A stretch of 64,000 nucleotides of DNA. Source: Actinoallomurus soli (GTDB lineage: Bacteria; Actinomycetota; Actinomycetes; Streptosporangiales; Streptosporangiaceae). Below are positions 37,806 to 44,993 of the stretch, piece by piece. The notes under the pieces are model-generated. The model saw only the letters and a program-made list of their open reading frames with translations, did no database searches and was not told the DNA's origin. The stretch spans positions 1,233,376 to 1,297,375 of the forward strand of contig NZ_JAMXMV010000001.1 of assembly GCF_024055715.1 (NCBI RefSeq), written 5' to 3'. The number at the start of each line of letters is the position of its first letter. The first letter of the stretch is position 1. A program made the translations under genes and the position numbers.

Positions 37806-38048
37806 ATGAACGAGCCGACCGGCGACGACGACTTCGAGATCGAACTCGAGGTCGAGGTCGAGGCGGAACTCAGGATGTCCAGGTCCAGCCGCCCGGAGGA
37901 GGCGGCCGGCCGGCCGCTCTCGGAGTGGCTGTTCGACCCGGCCGACGCCGAGCGCGAAGACATCGGACTTCGTAACCTCCTCGGCGCGGTCGAGGAGCTG
38001 GAAGCCGACCGCAGGCCTCGCCGGCGCGGCGCCGATGAGGGCGCCTGA
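37806..38048 (+). CDS. Small acidic hypothetical protein
   Basis: The 80-residue protein is preceded by a strong GGAGGAGAG ribosome-binding site. Residues 7-22 are an unusual alternating acidic/aliphatic run (DDDFEIELEVEVEAELRM). The C-terminus is basic (DRRPRRRG). No family recognised. It ends 4 bp before the GTG of the ferritin-like/CDGSH fusion, so the two are almost certainly cotranslated. It could be a small partner or metal-handling subunit, which is inference. Confidence 0.65.
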   Translation: MNEPTGDDDFEIELEVEVEAELRMSRSSRPEEAAGRPLSEWLFDPADAEREDIGLRNLLGAVEELEADRRPRRRGADEGA

Positions 38049-38051
38049 TCC

Positions 38052-39953
38052 GTGGACACCGGCGAAGACGACGCCGGTGAGATCCCCTTCCGACAGCCGA
38101 AGCGAGACACCGTGAATCATCCAGTGCGGGAACAGCATGCCGTCGCCTCCGCCACGGTCGGGCGGATCGCCACGATCGACGATCTCCGCGAGCACCTGCA
38201 GTGGGCGATCGAGCTGGAACACGCGACCCTGCCGCCGTACCTGTGCGCGCTCTACTCCCTGGACCCGCAACGCAATCCCGAAGCCGTCGAGGCGGTGGCC
38301 GGAGTCCTCATCGAGGAGATGCTCCACCTGGCACTGGCCGCGAACCTGCTCAACGCCGTCGGCGGGCGTCCGCGGCTGGACACGCCGCGAACGCTGCCGT
38401 CGCATCCCCGGCGGCTGCCGCACGCGGACCCCTCCCTGGAACTGTCCCTGCTTCCGTTCGGCGCCGAGGCACTCGACATGTTCCTCCGGCTCGAACGGCC
38501 GGCGCCGCCCGGCGCCCCACCGGAGGGCGACGCCTACGAGACGATCGGGCAGTTCTACGACGCGATCGAGGACGGGCTGCGCCGCCTGTGCGACCGGCTC
38601 GGCGAGCGCGCGGTCTTCAGCGGCGATCCGGCCCGCCAGCTGCACGCCGGGCACTTCCGGAACACCGCCGGACGCATGATCGCCGTCACCGACCTGGCCT
38701 CGGCGCTGGCCGCGCTGGAGGAGATCGTCGAAGAGGGCGAGGGCACCTCCCGCGGCGCCGTCTGGGACGGCGACCCGGACGTCCACCACCCCGACCGGGA
38801 CGAGGTCGCCCACTACTACCGCTTCCAGGAGCTCAGAGCCGGCCGGCGCTACCGGCGCGGCGACACCCCGCGCTCCGGGCCCACCGGCGAGCCGATCACC
38901 GTGGACCTCGCCGGCGTTCTCCCGATGAGGCCCAACCCGCGAATCGCCGACCACGCCCCGGGCAGCGCGATCCGTACGGCCCAGGAGGAGTTCAACGACA
39001 CGTACTGTCTGCTGCTGCACCTGCTGGAACAGGCGTTCAACGGCAGCCCGAGGTTGCTCGCGGTCGCCACCGCCACCATGTACCGGCTCAAGGCCCAGGC
39101 CCAGGTCCTGATGCGGATGCCCGACGGGGAGGGCACGACGGCCGGCCCGACCTTCGAGTACGTCCCACCCGAGCACCGCCGCTGGAGCGCCGACGGCTCC
39201 CAGCGGATCGTCGTGCTGCCCGACGGCCCCTACCTCGTGTACGGCGGGGTCCCGCTCAAGCGCAAACGCAAGATCGTCGCTCCCGGGAACGACGCGGCGC
39301 TGACCTGGAGGACCGGCGAGACGCTGGCCACCGAGGCCACCTATGCGCTGTGCCGCTGCGGTCACTCGTCCGCCAAGCCGTTCTGCGACGGGACGCACGC
39401 CCGGATCGGATTCGACGGCACCGAGACCGCCGACGTCCGGCCGTACGAGGAACTGCAGCACGTGCACGACGGTGTGGGCATCTCGGCCCGGCGCGTCGGC
39501 GAACTGTGCGTCCACGCCGCGTTCTGCATCGGGCGCACCCGGCCCATCGCCGACATGCTCGCCGACACCGAGGACAGCGACGTCCGGTCCGACATCATGG
39601 GCCGCATCGACCACTGCCCGTCGGGTTCCTACAGCTACGCCCTGGAACGCGGCGGCGAGACCATCGAGCCCGACCTCCCGCAGGCCATCTCCGTCCTCGA
39701 AGAGGAGAACGGCCTGGCCGGCGCGCTGTGGGTCACCGGCGGCGTGCCCGTTCAGCGCGCGGACGGACGGCCGCTGGAGATCCGGAACCGGATGACGCTG
39801 TGCCGGTGCGGCCACTCCGCCGGCAAACCGCTGTGCGACGGGACCCACCGGAAGATCGGCTTCCGCGAGGAGTCGCCGGACGCGGGAACCGGCACGGCCG
39901 AAGACCGGGCCACCACGGAGAACCGCATCCGCCCGACCGGCCAGGTCCGGTAG
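38052..39953 (+). CDS. Ferritin-like (VioB-type) domain fused to CDGSH iron-sulfur domains
   Basis: The 633-residue protein has three parts. Residues about 35-330 are a ferritin-like domain of the iminophenylpyruvate dimer synthase type, with IELEHATLPPYLCALYSL and EEMLHLALAANLLNAVGG supplying carboxylate and His iron ligands. Residues about 395-450 hold a CDGSH motif (CRCGHSSAKPFCDGTH). A central domain with conserved Cys (LCVHAAFC, DHCPSGSY) of the divergent mitoNEET-associated type follows. A second CDGSH motif (CRCGHSAGKPLCDGTH) closes the protein. The CDGSH ligand pattern C-x-C-x9-C-x3-H is intact in both. It probably couples redox [2Fe-2S] centres to a di-iron site. GTG 38052 is taken as start; GTG 38112 is an alternative. 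Confidence 0.8.
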   Translation: MDTGEDDAGEIPFRQPKRDTVNHPVREQHAVASATVGRIATIDDLREHLQWAIELEHATLPPYLCALYSLDPQRNPEAVEAVAGVLIEEMLHLALAANLLNAVGGRPRLDTPRTLPSHPRRLPHADPSLELSLLPFGAEALDMFLRLERPAPPGAPPEGDAYETIGQFYDAIEDGLRRLCDRLGERAVFSGDPARQLHAGHFRNTAGRMIAVTDLASALAALEEIVEEGEGTSRGAVWDGDPDVHHPDRDEVAHYYRFQELRAGRRYRRGDTPRSGPTGEPITVDLAGVLPMRPNPRIADHAPGSAIRTAQEEFNDTYCLLLHLLEQAFNGSPRLLAVATATMYRLKAQAQVLMRMPDGEGTTAGPTFEYVPPEHRRWSADGSQRIVVLPDGPYLVYGGVPLKRKRKIVAPGNDAALTWRTGETLATEATYALCRCGHSSAKPFCDGTHARIGFDGTETADVRPYEELQHVHDGVGISARRVGELCVHAAFCIGRTRPIADMLADTEDSDVRSDIMGRIDHCPSGSYSYALERGGETIEPDLPQAISVLEEENGLAGALWVTGGVPVQRADGRPLEIRNRMTLCRCGHSAGKPLCDGTHRKIGFREESPDAGTGTAEDRATTENRIRPTGQVR

Positions 39954-39987
39954 GCGAGTACCACCGGCCCCGCACAGACGCGACCTT

Positions 39988-40016
39988 CGCCGCGCCGGAC
40001 GTACCACGGCGCGGCG
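39988..40016. terminator. Bidirectional terminator between convergent genes
   Basis: A 9-bp stem CGCCGCGCC/GGCGCGGCG with an 11-base loop lies between the ends of the ferritin-like fusion gene and the membrane protein gene. Confidence 0.6.
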
Positions 40017-40079
40017 TCGGCGTGCGTGAAGACCGGCTCGGGGCGCGGCGGGAGGCGCCGCTGATTCGGACGCCGGACG

Positions 40080-41516
40080 TCAGAGTGTGCGACCGGCGTT
40101 GCCCTGGTCGTGGGCGATCGTGGTCGCTCGGCGGCTGCTCCTGGATCCCGGAACGGCCTGCCGGCCGGGCGTCAGGGTGAAGTCCTGGTTCACCGGTGTG
40201 GCGTTGCTGAGGTGCAGCCGCGTGGCGACCGGCTGCCGGCCGGGGGCGCCGGCGACGACGATGGCGAAACCGTCGTGGAAGCCGGTGGCCGCGTACTCGC
40301 CGTTCTTGTCCGTCCGGGTATGGAGGAGCTGGTGTCCGCGCGGGTCGGTGACCGTGACGGTGGCGTCCGGCAGCGGTTCTCCGGCAGGACCGCTGACCTG
40401 CCCGGTCAGTATCGGTGGTTGCGTGCCGAAATGGTGTTGGCGTGGGGGGAGTGCGACCGGCTCGGGGAGTTCCACGGTGGGGTCCTCTGCGGGGGGCGCA
40501 GGGACATGGTCCGTCATGCCGGCCTGCGCTTCGCGCACGAGTTGGCGGAGGTGCCTGACGTATCCGAGCACGATGAGAGCGGTGCCCGCCGCGATCCAGG
40601 CGCAGAGCACCGCGGTGGGCCGGCCCAGGTGCCGGTCGTCGAAGTAGTCGACATTGCGCAGGGCGTCCGCGGCATTGCCCATCGGCAGGACGGGGTGAAG
40701 GAGGCGGAAGAAGCCCCGGAGCAGGTCGACGGGGACGGTAAGGCCGCTGGAGGGCACGCTGAGCATGATGAACAGCGTGACGGCGGCGCCGGGGAAGAAC
40801 GGGCCGAGAAAGGACACGAGCCCGTAGGAGGTCAGTGACACGGTCTGCGTCAGCAGGAACAAATACAGCAGGGCGAGCGGATGCTGCGGGATCGCGTCCA
40901 TCCCGTAAGCGCCCGTCAGGTAACAGGCGACGGCGGCGACGGCGCCGCCGCCGACCATCGTGGCCACATGTGCTCGACGGCTGAAGCCCACCGCCCGCTG
41001 CATGGAGACCACGAGGAAGTAGGCGGGGAGAGTGCAGGCCATCAGCAGGTAGAACGGGCTGGTGCCCAGGGTGTCTCCCGGCCTGGTCGGGACCAGTTCC
41101 TGGAAGTCGAGGGTGGTGCCGGCCGTCTGGGCGCCGGAGGTGAAGACCTGGCGAATGACCGACTCCATGGCGGCGCCGTCCGCCTTGGCGCCGAACAACT
41201 GCGGATGGTGTGGAGCCGGCGCGAATGCCGCCACCACGTCGCCGTTGAGGACGGCGGAGCGCGCCTCGGCCTCCGAGTCGACCGGCTGCAAGGTGAAGCC
41301 GCCCGGGATCGCGGTGTCGAGCCGGTGCTGCAACTGCGCCGTCGTGGCCGGTGAAGCGGCGACCGCGACCTTGACGTGATGCGGTGCCGGGTGATGGAAG
41401 GCCGGCAGGAAGGAGAAGAGCAACCCGGCCAGGAAGAGCGCGGGGAGCCAGAGGCCCATCACGAGTGTCCGCACTAGGTCGCCGGCACGTGTCGTCGTTG
41501 CGTCCGCAGATGCCAT
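40080..41516 (-). CDS. DUF3533/ABC-2-like membrane protein with C-terminal carboxypeptidase-regulatory-like domain
   Basis: The 478-residue protein has one N-terminal membrane segment, an outside domain of about 140 residues (to about residue 160), five further membrane segments to about residue 330 and a soluble tail. The tail contains PILTGQVSGPAGEPLPDATV...NGEYAATGF, a carboxypeptidase-regulatory-like (Ig-type) domain. The membrane part resembles DUF3533 and phage-infection-protein/ABC-2 families. ATG 41516 is chosen as the start that puts the first membrane segment near the N-terminus. It is divergent from a TetR gene with a 28-bp palindrome between them, so it is very likely repressed by that TetR. 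Confidence 0.7.
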   Translation of the reverse strand: MASADATTTRAGDLVRTLVMGLWLPALFLAGLLFSFLPAFHHPAPHHVKVAVAASPATTAQLQHRLDTAIPGGFTLQPVDSEAEARSAVLNGDVVAAFAPAPHHPQLFGAKADGAAMESVIRQVFTSGAQTAGTTLDFQELVPTRPGDTLGTSPFYLLMACTLPAYFLVVSMQRAVGFSRRAHVATMVGGGAVAAVACYLTGAYGMDAIPQHPLALLYLFLLTQTVSLTSYGLVSFLGPFFPGAAVTLFIMLSVPSSGLTVPVDLLRGFFRLLHPVLPMGNAADALRNVDYFDDRHLGRPTAVLCAWIAAGTALIVLGYVRHLRQLVREAQAGMTDHVPAPPAEDPTVELPEPVALPPRQHHFGTQPPILTGQVSGPAGEPLPDATVTVTDPRGHQLLHTRTDKNGEYAATGFHDGFAIVVAGAPGRQPVATRLHLSNATPVNQDFTLTPGRQAVPGSRSSRRATTIAHDQGNAGRTL

Positions 41517-41537
41517 GGGGCTCAGCCTAGCGAATTC

Positions 41538-41565
41538 TGCACTGGTGCAAATTTGCACCAGTGCA
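41538..41565. promoter_or_regulatory. TetR operator: 28-bp perfect palindrome
   Basis: Every base of 41538-41565 pairs with its mirror. The core GGTGCAAATTTGCACC is at 41544-41559 and the outer arms read TGCACT. It lies in the 94-bp divergent gap between the membrane protein and the TetR gene. Confidence 0.85.
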
Positions 41566-41610
41566 TTCGACCCGTCGTGGGTACGCTGATCCTCGGCCGT
41601 TGGAGGGGAC

Positions 41611-42222
41611 TTGGTCGACATGCAGGACGCAGCCACAGGACATCGCGAGCGTAAGAAGGCCGAGACTCGTGAGGCCCTGCGCGCTGCCGCGATCCGGCTC
41701 TTCCTGGAGCACGGCCCCCCGGCCGTCACCGTGAACGACATCTGCGACGCCGCCGGCGTCTCCCGCCGGACCTTCTTCAACTACTTCGAGAGCAAGGAGG
41801 CGGCACTCTTCGCCTGGGACCAGCGCCTCACCGACGAGTTCGCCGCCAGACTCGCCGCGCGGCCATCGCACGAAGCGCCGCTCACGGCGCTGCGCCGAGC
41901 GATGGACGACACCCTGCCCAGCTTCGCCGCACAGACCGGCTGGGATGCCCGCAAGATGCTGTTCAGCGCGTGTCCCGAACTGCGGACGAAGATCCTGCAC
42001 GCGGTCTTTCGCCTTGAGACCAGGCTCGTCGACACCCTCACCGATCGCATCGGATGCCCGGTGGACAGTCTCTATCCGCGGCTGCTCGCGGCGGCGACGG
42101 GGTCGGCCTTCCGCGTGGCCTTCACCGGCTGGACACCGGAGACGGGGATCGAGGGTCTGCAAGCGCTCATCGACCAAGCATTCGACCACCTCGCCGCCGG
42201 CCTCCCCGTCCCCGCCTCCTGA
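41611..42222 (+). CDS. TetR-family transcriptional repressor
   Basis: The 203-residue protein has the TetR helix-turn-helix AVTVNDICDAAGVSRRTFFNYF, at residues about 35-56, and a helical effector domain. TTG 41611 follows GGAGGGG closely; ATG 41620 is an alternative with wider spacing. It faces the DUF3533-like membrane protein across the palindrome at 41538-41565 and presumably controls both genes. Confidence 0.88.
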   Translation: MVDMQDAATGHRERKKAETREALRAAAIRLFLEHGPPAVTVNDICDAAGVSRRTFFNYFESKEAALFAWDQRLTDEFAARLAARPSHEAPLTALRRAMDDTLPSFAAQTGWDARKMLFSACPELRTKILHAVFRLETRLVDTLTDRIGCPVDSLYPRLLAAATGSAFRVAFTGWTPETGIEGLQALIDQAFDHLAAGLPVPAS

Positions 42223-42316
42223 GCGCTGCGCTCCCCGGACTCGGCCGCGGAGCCGCTGCGAAGCGCCGAGCCGGAGGGGCGCCGGGGCACGCCTCCAACG
42301 TGCGGGAACGCCCCGG

Positions 42317-42769
42317 TCAGGACTCCGCGGGCACATCGGCCAGAATTCCCTTGAGCAGGCCGGTGGACTGGCCCACCTCGATGAGGTAGCCGTCGGGGTC
42401 GCGCAGGTAGCAGCGCAGTTCCGAGACGCGGTCGAGGGGCTCGGTGAGGAAGCGGGCGCCCTTCGCGACGGCATGCGCGTAGAAGACGTCCATGTCGGCC
42501 ACGCGCACGTTCAGGAAGCCGGACACTCGCTCGCCGCTCTGGGGTACGTCCAAGGTGACGTCCGGCTTGTCGGGGGTGGGTCCGCCGCCGGGGTTCATGA
42601 TGATCCAGCTGTTGGCGATCTTCACGATCGCCGGGTTCTCCTCCATCACGACCTCGCCGCCGAAGACGTCGGCGTAGAAGCGCCTTGAGATCGCGACGTC
42701 GCGGACGGTCAGGAAGTGCGTGAGGAGGAGGCCGTGCTCCGGTACGGGCAGGTCACCGTGAGATGTCAT
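42317..42769 (-). CDS. VOC (glyoxalase/bleomycin-resistance) family protein
   Basis: The 150-residue protein has two beta-alpha-beta-beta-beta units. LTHFLTVRDVAISRRFYADVFGG begins the first; FLTEPLDRVSELRCYLRDPDGYLIEVGQ is the typical C-terminal metal-site strand with Glu. The substrate is unknown. An ECF41-like promoter lies about 107 bp upstream of ATG 42769, so it may be part of that regulon. Confidence 0.88.
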   Translation of the reverse strand: MTSHGDLPVPEHGLLLTHFLTVRDVAISRRFYADVFGGEVVMEENPAIVKIANSWIIMNPGGGPTPDKPDVTLDVPQSGERVSGFLNVRVADMDVFYAHAVAKGARFLTEPLDRVSELRCYLRDPDGYLIEVGQSTGLLKGILADVPAES

Positions 42770-42868
42770 CGTTCGTCGTCCCTTCTTGGAAGAGCAGGCT
42801 GCGCCTGGTCCGGCCGCCTCGCCTGAGAGGGCCGGGCCGTTCGCGTGAGCCGCCGGAAGAACCGGCAT

Positions 42869-42902
42869 CTGCTAGGACCAGACGGCGACCGCGTGTGTGA
42901 CA
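42869..42902 (-). promoter_or_regulatory. ECF41-type promoter upstream of the VOC gene
   Basis: On the minus strand TGTCACA (42902-42896), 16 bp, then GGTCCTAGCAG (42879-42869), which matches TGTCTTAGCTG at 8 of 11 positions. Confidence 0.6.
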
Positions 42903-42988
42903 GCACCCACCGGCCATGTCCTCACCATCGACGGGGAGCTGGAACTCATCTGAGACGGCGTTTCATCCCGCGCGTCGGCCAACGCCGC

Positions 42989-43726
42989 TCAGGCCCGCGG
43001 GGAGGGGGGGGGGCCCCCACGCCAGCTCCGCAGTTTGTCGGGATTCAGCGTGATCCATACCGCGGTGACCTCCGCGCCGGCGGTGCTCACGCCGGCCACC
43101 GCGACGACCTGGCCCGTGCGGTGCAGGACCAGACCGGTGCGGCCGTTGACGGATTCGACGGTCACGGCGGTGCGGGGGCGCCCGGCCAGCAGGGTCGTGA
43201 TGAAACGAGCGACCGCGTCCGCGCCGTGGGTGGGATGGACCGCGGCACGTACCTTGCCGCCGCCATCGCTGACCACCATCGCGTCGGCGGCGAGGAGTTC
43301 TTCGAGCGCGGTGGTGTCCGCGGTGTCGCATGCCGCCGCGAACCGGCGCACCACCTGATCGTGTCTCGCGAGCAGAGCCTCCTCGGAGCGGTCCTGCCGG
43401 GGACGGCGTTGCAGCCAGGCGGCGATGGGGTCGGGCGTGCGGTGAGGCTCCGCCCGGCGAACCGTGTCCCAGCGAATGGCCGGGTCGCCGTGTTCGCAGT
43501 CGGCGAGCAGGTCCAGGCAGATGCCTCCCGCGACTCGCGTGAGCCAGGCCCGGGGCACCGCGATGCTCGCGCGTTCGTCGTCGTCGAGTTCGTACCAGCG
43601 GCGATAGGTCTCGTGGACGACCTGGTCGGCGGTGACCGCGCCGAACATCCACTCGGCGATCCTCAGCAGGTGCCGCCGTTCGTCGAGCATCTCCGCCAGC
43701 GAAGCGGCGGCGTCCGCGCGGGTCAT
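42989..43726 (-). CDS. ECF41-like protein with sigma region 2 and SnoaL domain but no region 4
   Basis: The 245-residue protein has an N-terminal helical part resembling sigma region 2 (LLRIAEWMFGAVTADQVVHETYRRWYELDD; PRAWLTRVAGGICLDLL). After a short linker it passes straight into a SnoaL/NTF2-like domain (DQVVRRFAAACDTADTTALEELLAADAMVVSDGGGKV...LNPDKLRSW), the same C-terminal domain as in the complete ECF41 sigma factor next to it. The -35-binding region 4 is absent. Its own promoter is ECF41-type. It could modulate the sigma factor or core polymerase rather than initiate alone. A 10-base G run on the plus strand lies at its 3' end. Confidence 0.75.
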   Translation of the reverse strand: MTRADAAASLAEMLDERRHLLRIAEWMFGAVTADQVVHETYRRWYELDDDERASIAVPRAWLTRVAGGICLDLLADCEHGDPAIRWDTVRRAEPHRTPDPIAAWLQRRPRQDRSEEALLARHDQVVRRFAAACDTADTTALEELLAADAMVVSDGGGKVRAAVHPTHGADAVARFITTLLAGRPRTAVTVESVNGRTGLVLHRTGQVVAVAGVSTAGAEVTAVWITLNPDKLRSWRGGPPPSPRA

Positions 43727-43843
43727 GGCCGGCCGTCCTCGCGGCGGGACGAAGGCGTCCGGGGGCGGGTGGCGCTGTTCGCCGTGGCGTGGCCACCGAC
43801 GGTCGGGATCGTCCGCACGCTGTCCTCACTCCGGTCGGGTCGC

Positions 43844-43877
43844 CAGTTAAGACAGGACAGTCCTTCCTGTTGTGACC
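43844..43877 (-). promoter_or_regulatory. ECF41-type promoter of the sigma-like gene
   Basis: On the minus strand GGTCACA (43877-43871), 16 bp, then TGTCTTAACTG (43854-43844), continuing GCGACC exactly as at the 36.2 kb site. Confidence 0.7.
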
Positions 43878-43903
43878 GCCCTCTCGCGTCCGGAAGGACG
43901 ATG

Positions 43904-44812
43904 TCAGGCGGCGCCGGACGCTGCGGTGATCTTGCCGGGGTTCATCATCCACAGGACCTGCTCGATGCCATCGTCGGAGGCGTCGACGGTGAGGACCGTG
44001 AACAGCTCGCCGTCGCGGTGGAGCAGGGCGGCCGTCTGCCCGTTCACGCCGGCCCATCGCACGTCGACACCGGTCCAGAACCGGTCCGCGAACGCTCTGA
44101 CGTACTTGGCGACGCGGACCGCGCCCACCACGGGGAAACGAGACGCCCGGGCGGCGCCGCCGCCATCGGAGTAGCTGACCACGTCCGCGGCGAGGATCTT
44201 CTCCAGAGCGGCGAGGTCGCCGGTGCGGGCCGCGGCGACGAAAGCGGTCAGCAGCCTGCGCTGTTCGGCGCCGGTCACCGGTGCCCGGCGCTCGGACCGC
44301 AGGTGCTTACGGGCCCTGCTGACGAGTTGCCGGGCCGCCGCCTCACCGACCTGGACGATGTCCGCGATCTGGGGATAGGGGTAGTCGAACGCTTCGCGCA
44401 GGACGTACGCCGCGCGTTCGGTGGGCGAGAGCCTCTCCAGGAGGAACAGCACGGCGAGGCTGAGGGCCTCGCCGCGTTCGGCACCGAGGTACGGGTCTGC
44501 GCTGGTGTCGACGGGTTCGGGAAGCCAGGGACCGACGTAGGTCTCGCGCCGGACCCGTGCCGACTGCAGGACGTTGATCGCCAACCGGGTGGTCGTCGTC
44601 GCCAGGAACGCGGTCGGGTCGGCCACGGTGCCGCGGTCGTAGGACTGCCAGCGCAGCCATACGTCCTGCACCAGGTCCTCGGCCTCGGTCGCGCTGCCGA
44701 GCATCCGGTACGCGATGCCGAACAGGCGCGGCCGTACGCGGGCGAAGACCGCCATGGCCTCGTCGAGGTCCGCCGGCCCACCCGGATGGTCCGCCGACCC
44801 GGTGCCGCCCAC
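43904..44812 (-). CDS. ECF41-family RNA polymerase sigma factor (SigJ-like) with SnoaL domain
   Basis: The 302-residue protein has sigma region 2 (LFGIAYRMLGSATEAEDLVQ), the ECF41-specific WLPEP linker, region 4 (LSPTERAAYVLREAFDYPYP; IADIVQVGEAAARQLVSRAR) and a C-terminal SnoaL-like domain with DGGG and the NPGK ending. In known ECF41 factors this domain regulates activity in cis in place of an anti-sigma factor. The TGTCACA-N16-TGTC element upstream suggests autoregulation, and four similar elements precede nearby genes. Confidence 0.92.
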   Translation of the reverse strand: MGGTGSADHPGGPADLDEAMAVFARVRPRLFGIAYRMLGSATEAEDLVQDVWLRWQSYDRGTVADPTAFLATTTTRLAINVLQSARVRRETYVGPWLPEPVDTSADPYLGAERGEALSLAVLFLLERLSPTERAAYVLREAFDYPYPQIADIVQVGEAAARQLVSRARKHLRSERRAPVTGAEQRRLLTAFVAAARTGDLAALEKILAADVVSYSDGGGAARASRFPVVGAVRVAKYVRAFADRFWTGVDVRWAGVNGQTAALLHRDGELFTVLTVDASDDGIEQVLWMMNPGKITAASGAA

Positions 44813-44869
44813 AGTGATCGCCTCCCTTTCGGGTCGCCGGACTGGCTCTGGCCCATTCTTCCCCCTGGT

Positions 44870-44903
44870 CAGCTAAGACAAGACAGCCCGGCGATCTGTG
44901 ACA
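44870..44903 (-). promoter_or_regulatory. ECF41 autoregulatory promoter
   Basis: On the minus strand TGTCACA (44903-44897), 16 bp, then TGTCTTAGCTG (44880-44870), about 60 bp before the ECF41 start codon. Confidence 0.75.
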
Positions 44904-44976
44904 CCACGGTGATCACGTGCGAAGCACCCGCGACCTCGACGGCGACGTCCTGTCTCGCCTTCGAGCGGCTCTGGGG

Positions 44977-44993
44977 CCGGCCTGTCAGGCCGG
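44977..44993 (-). terminator. Small hairpin at the MFS stop codon
   Basis: CCGGCCT-GTC-AGGCCGG forms a 7-bp stem overlapping the MFS stop. Its strength as a terminator is doubtful. Confidence 0.35.

Noticed and set aside
42888..42956. Short plus-strand peptide resembling the start of a STAS-like domain (LTIDGELELI)
   Set aside because: Too short, no gene context, and it overlaps the ECF41-type promoter of the VOC gene.
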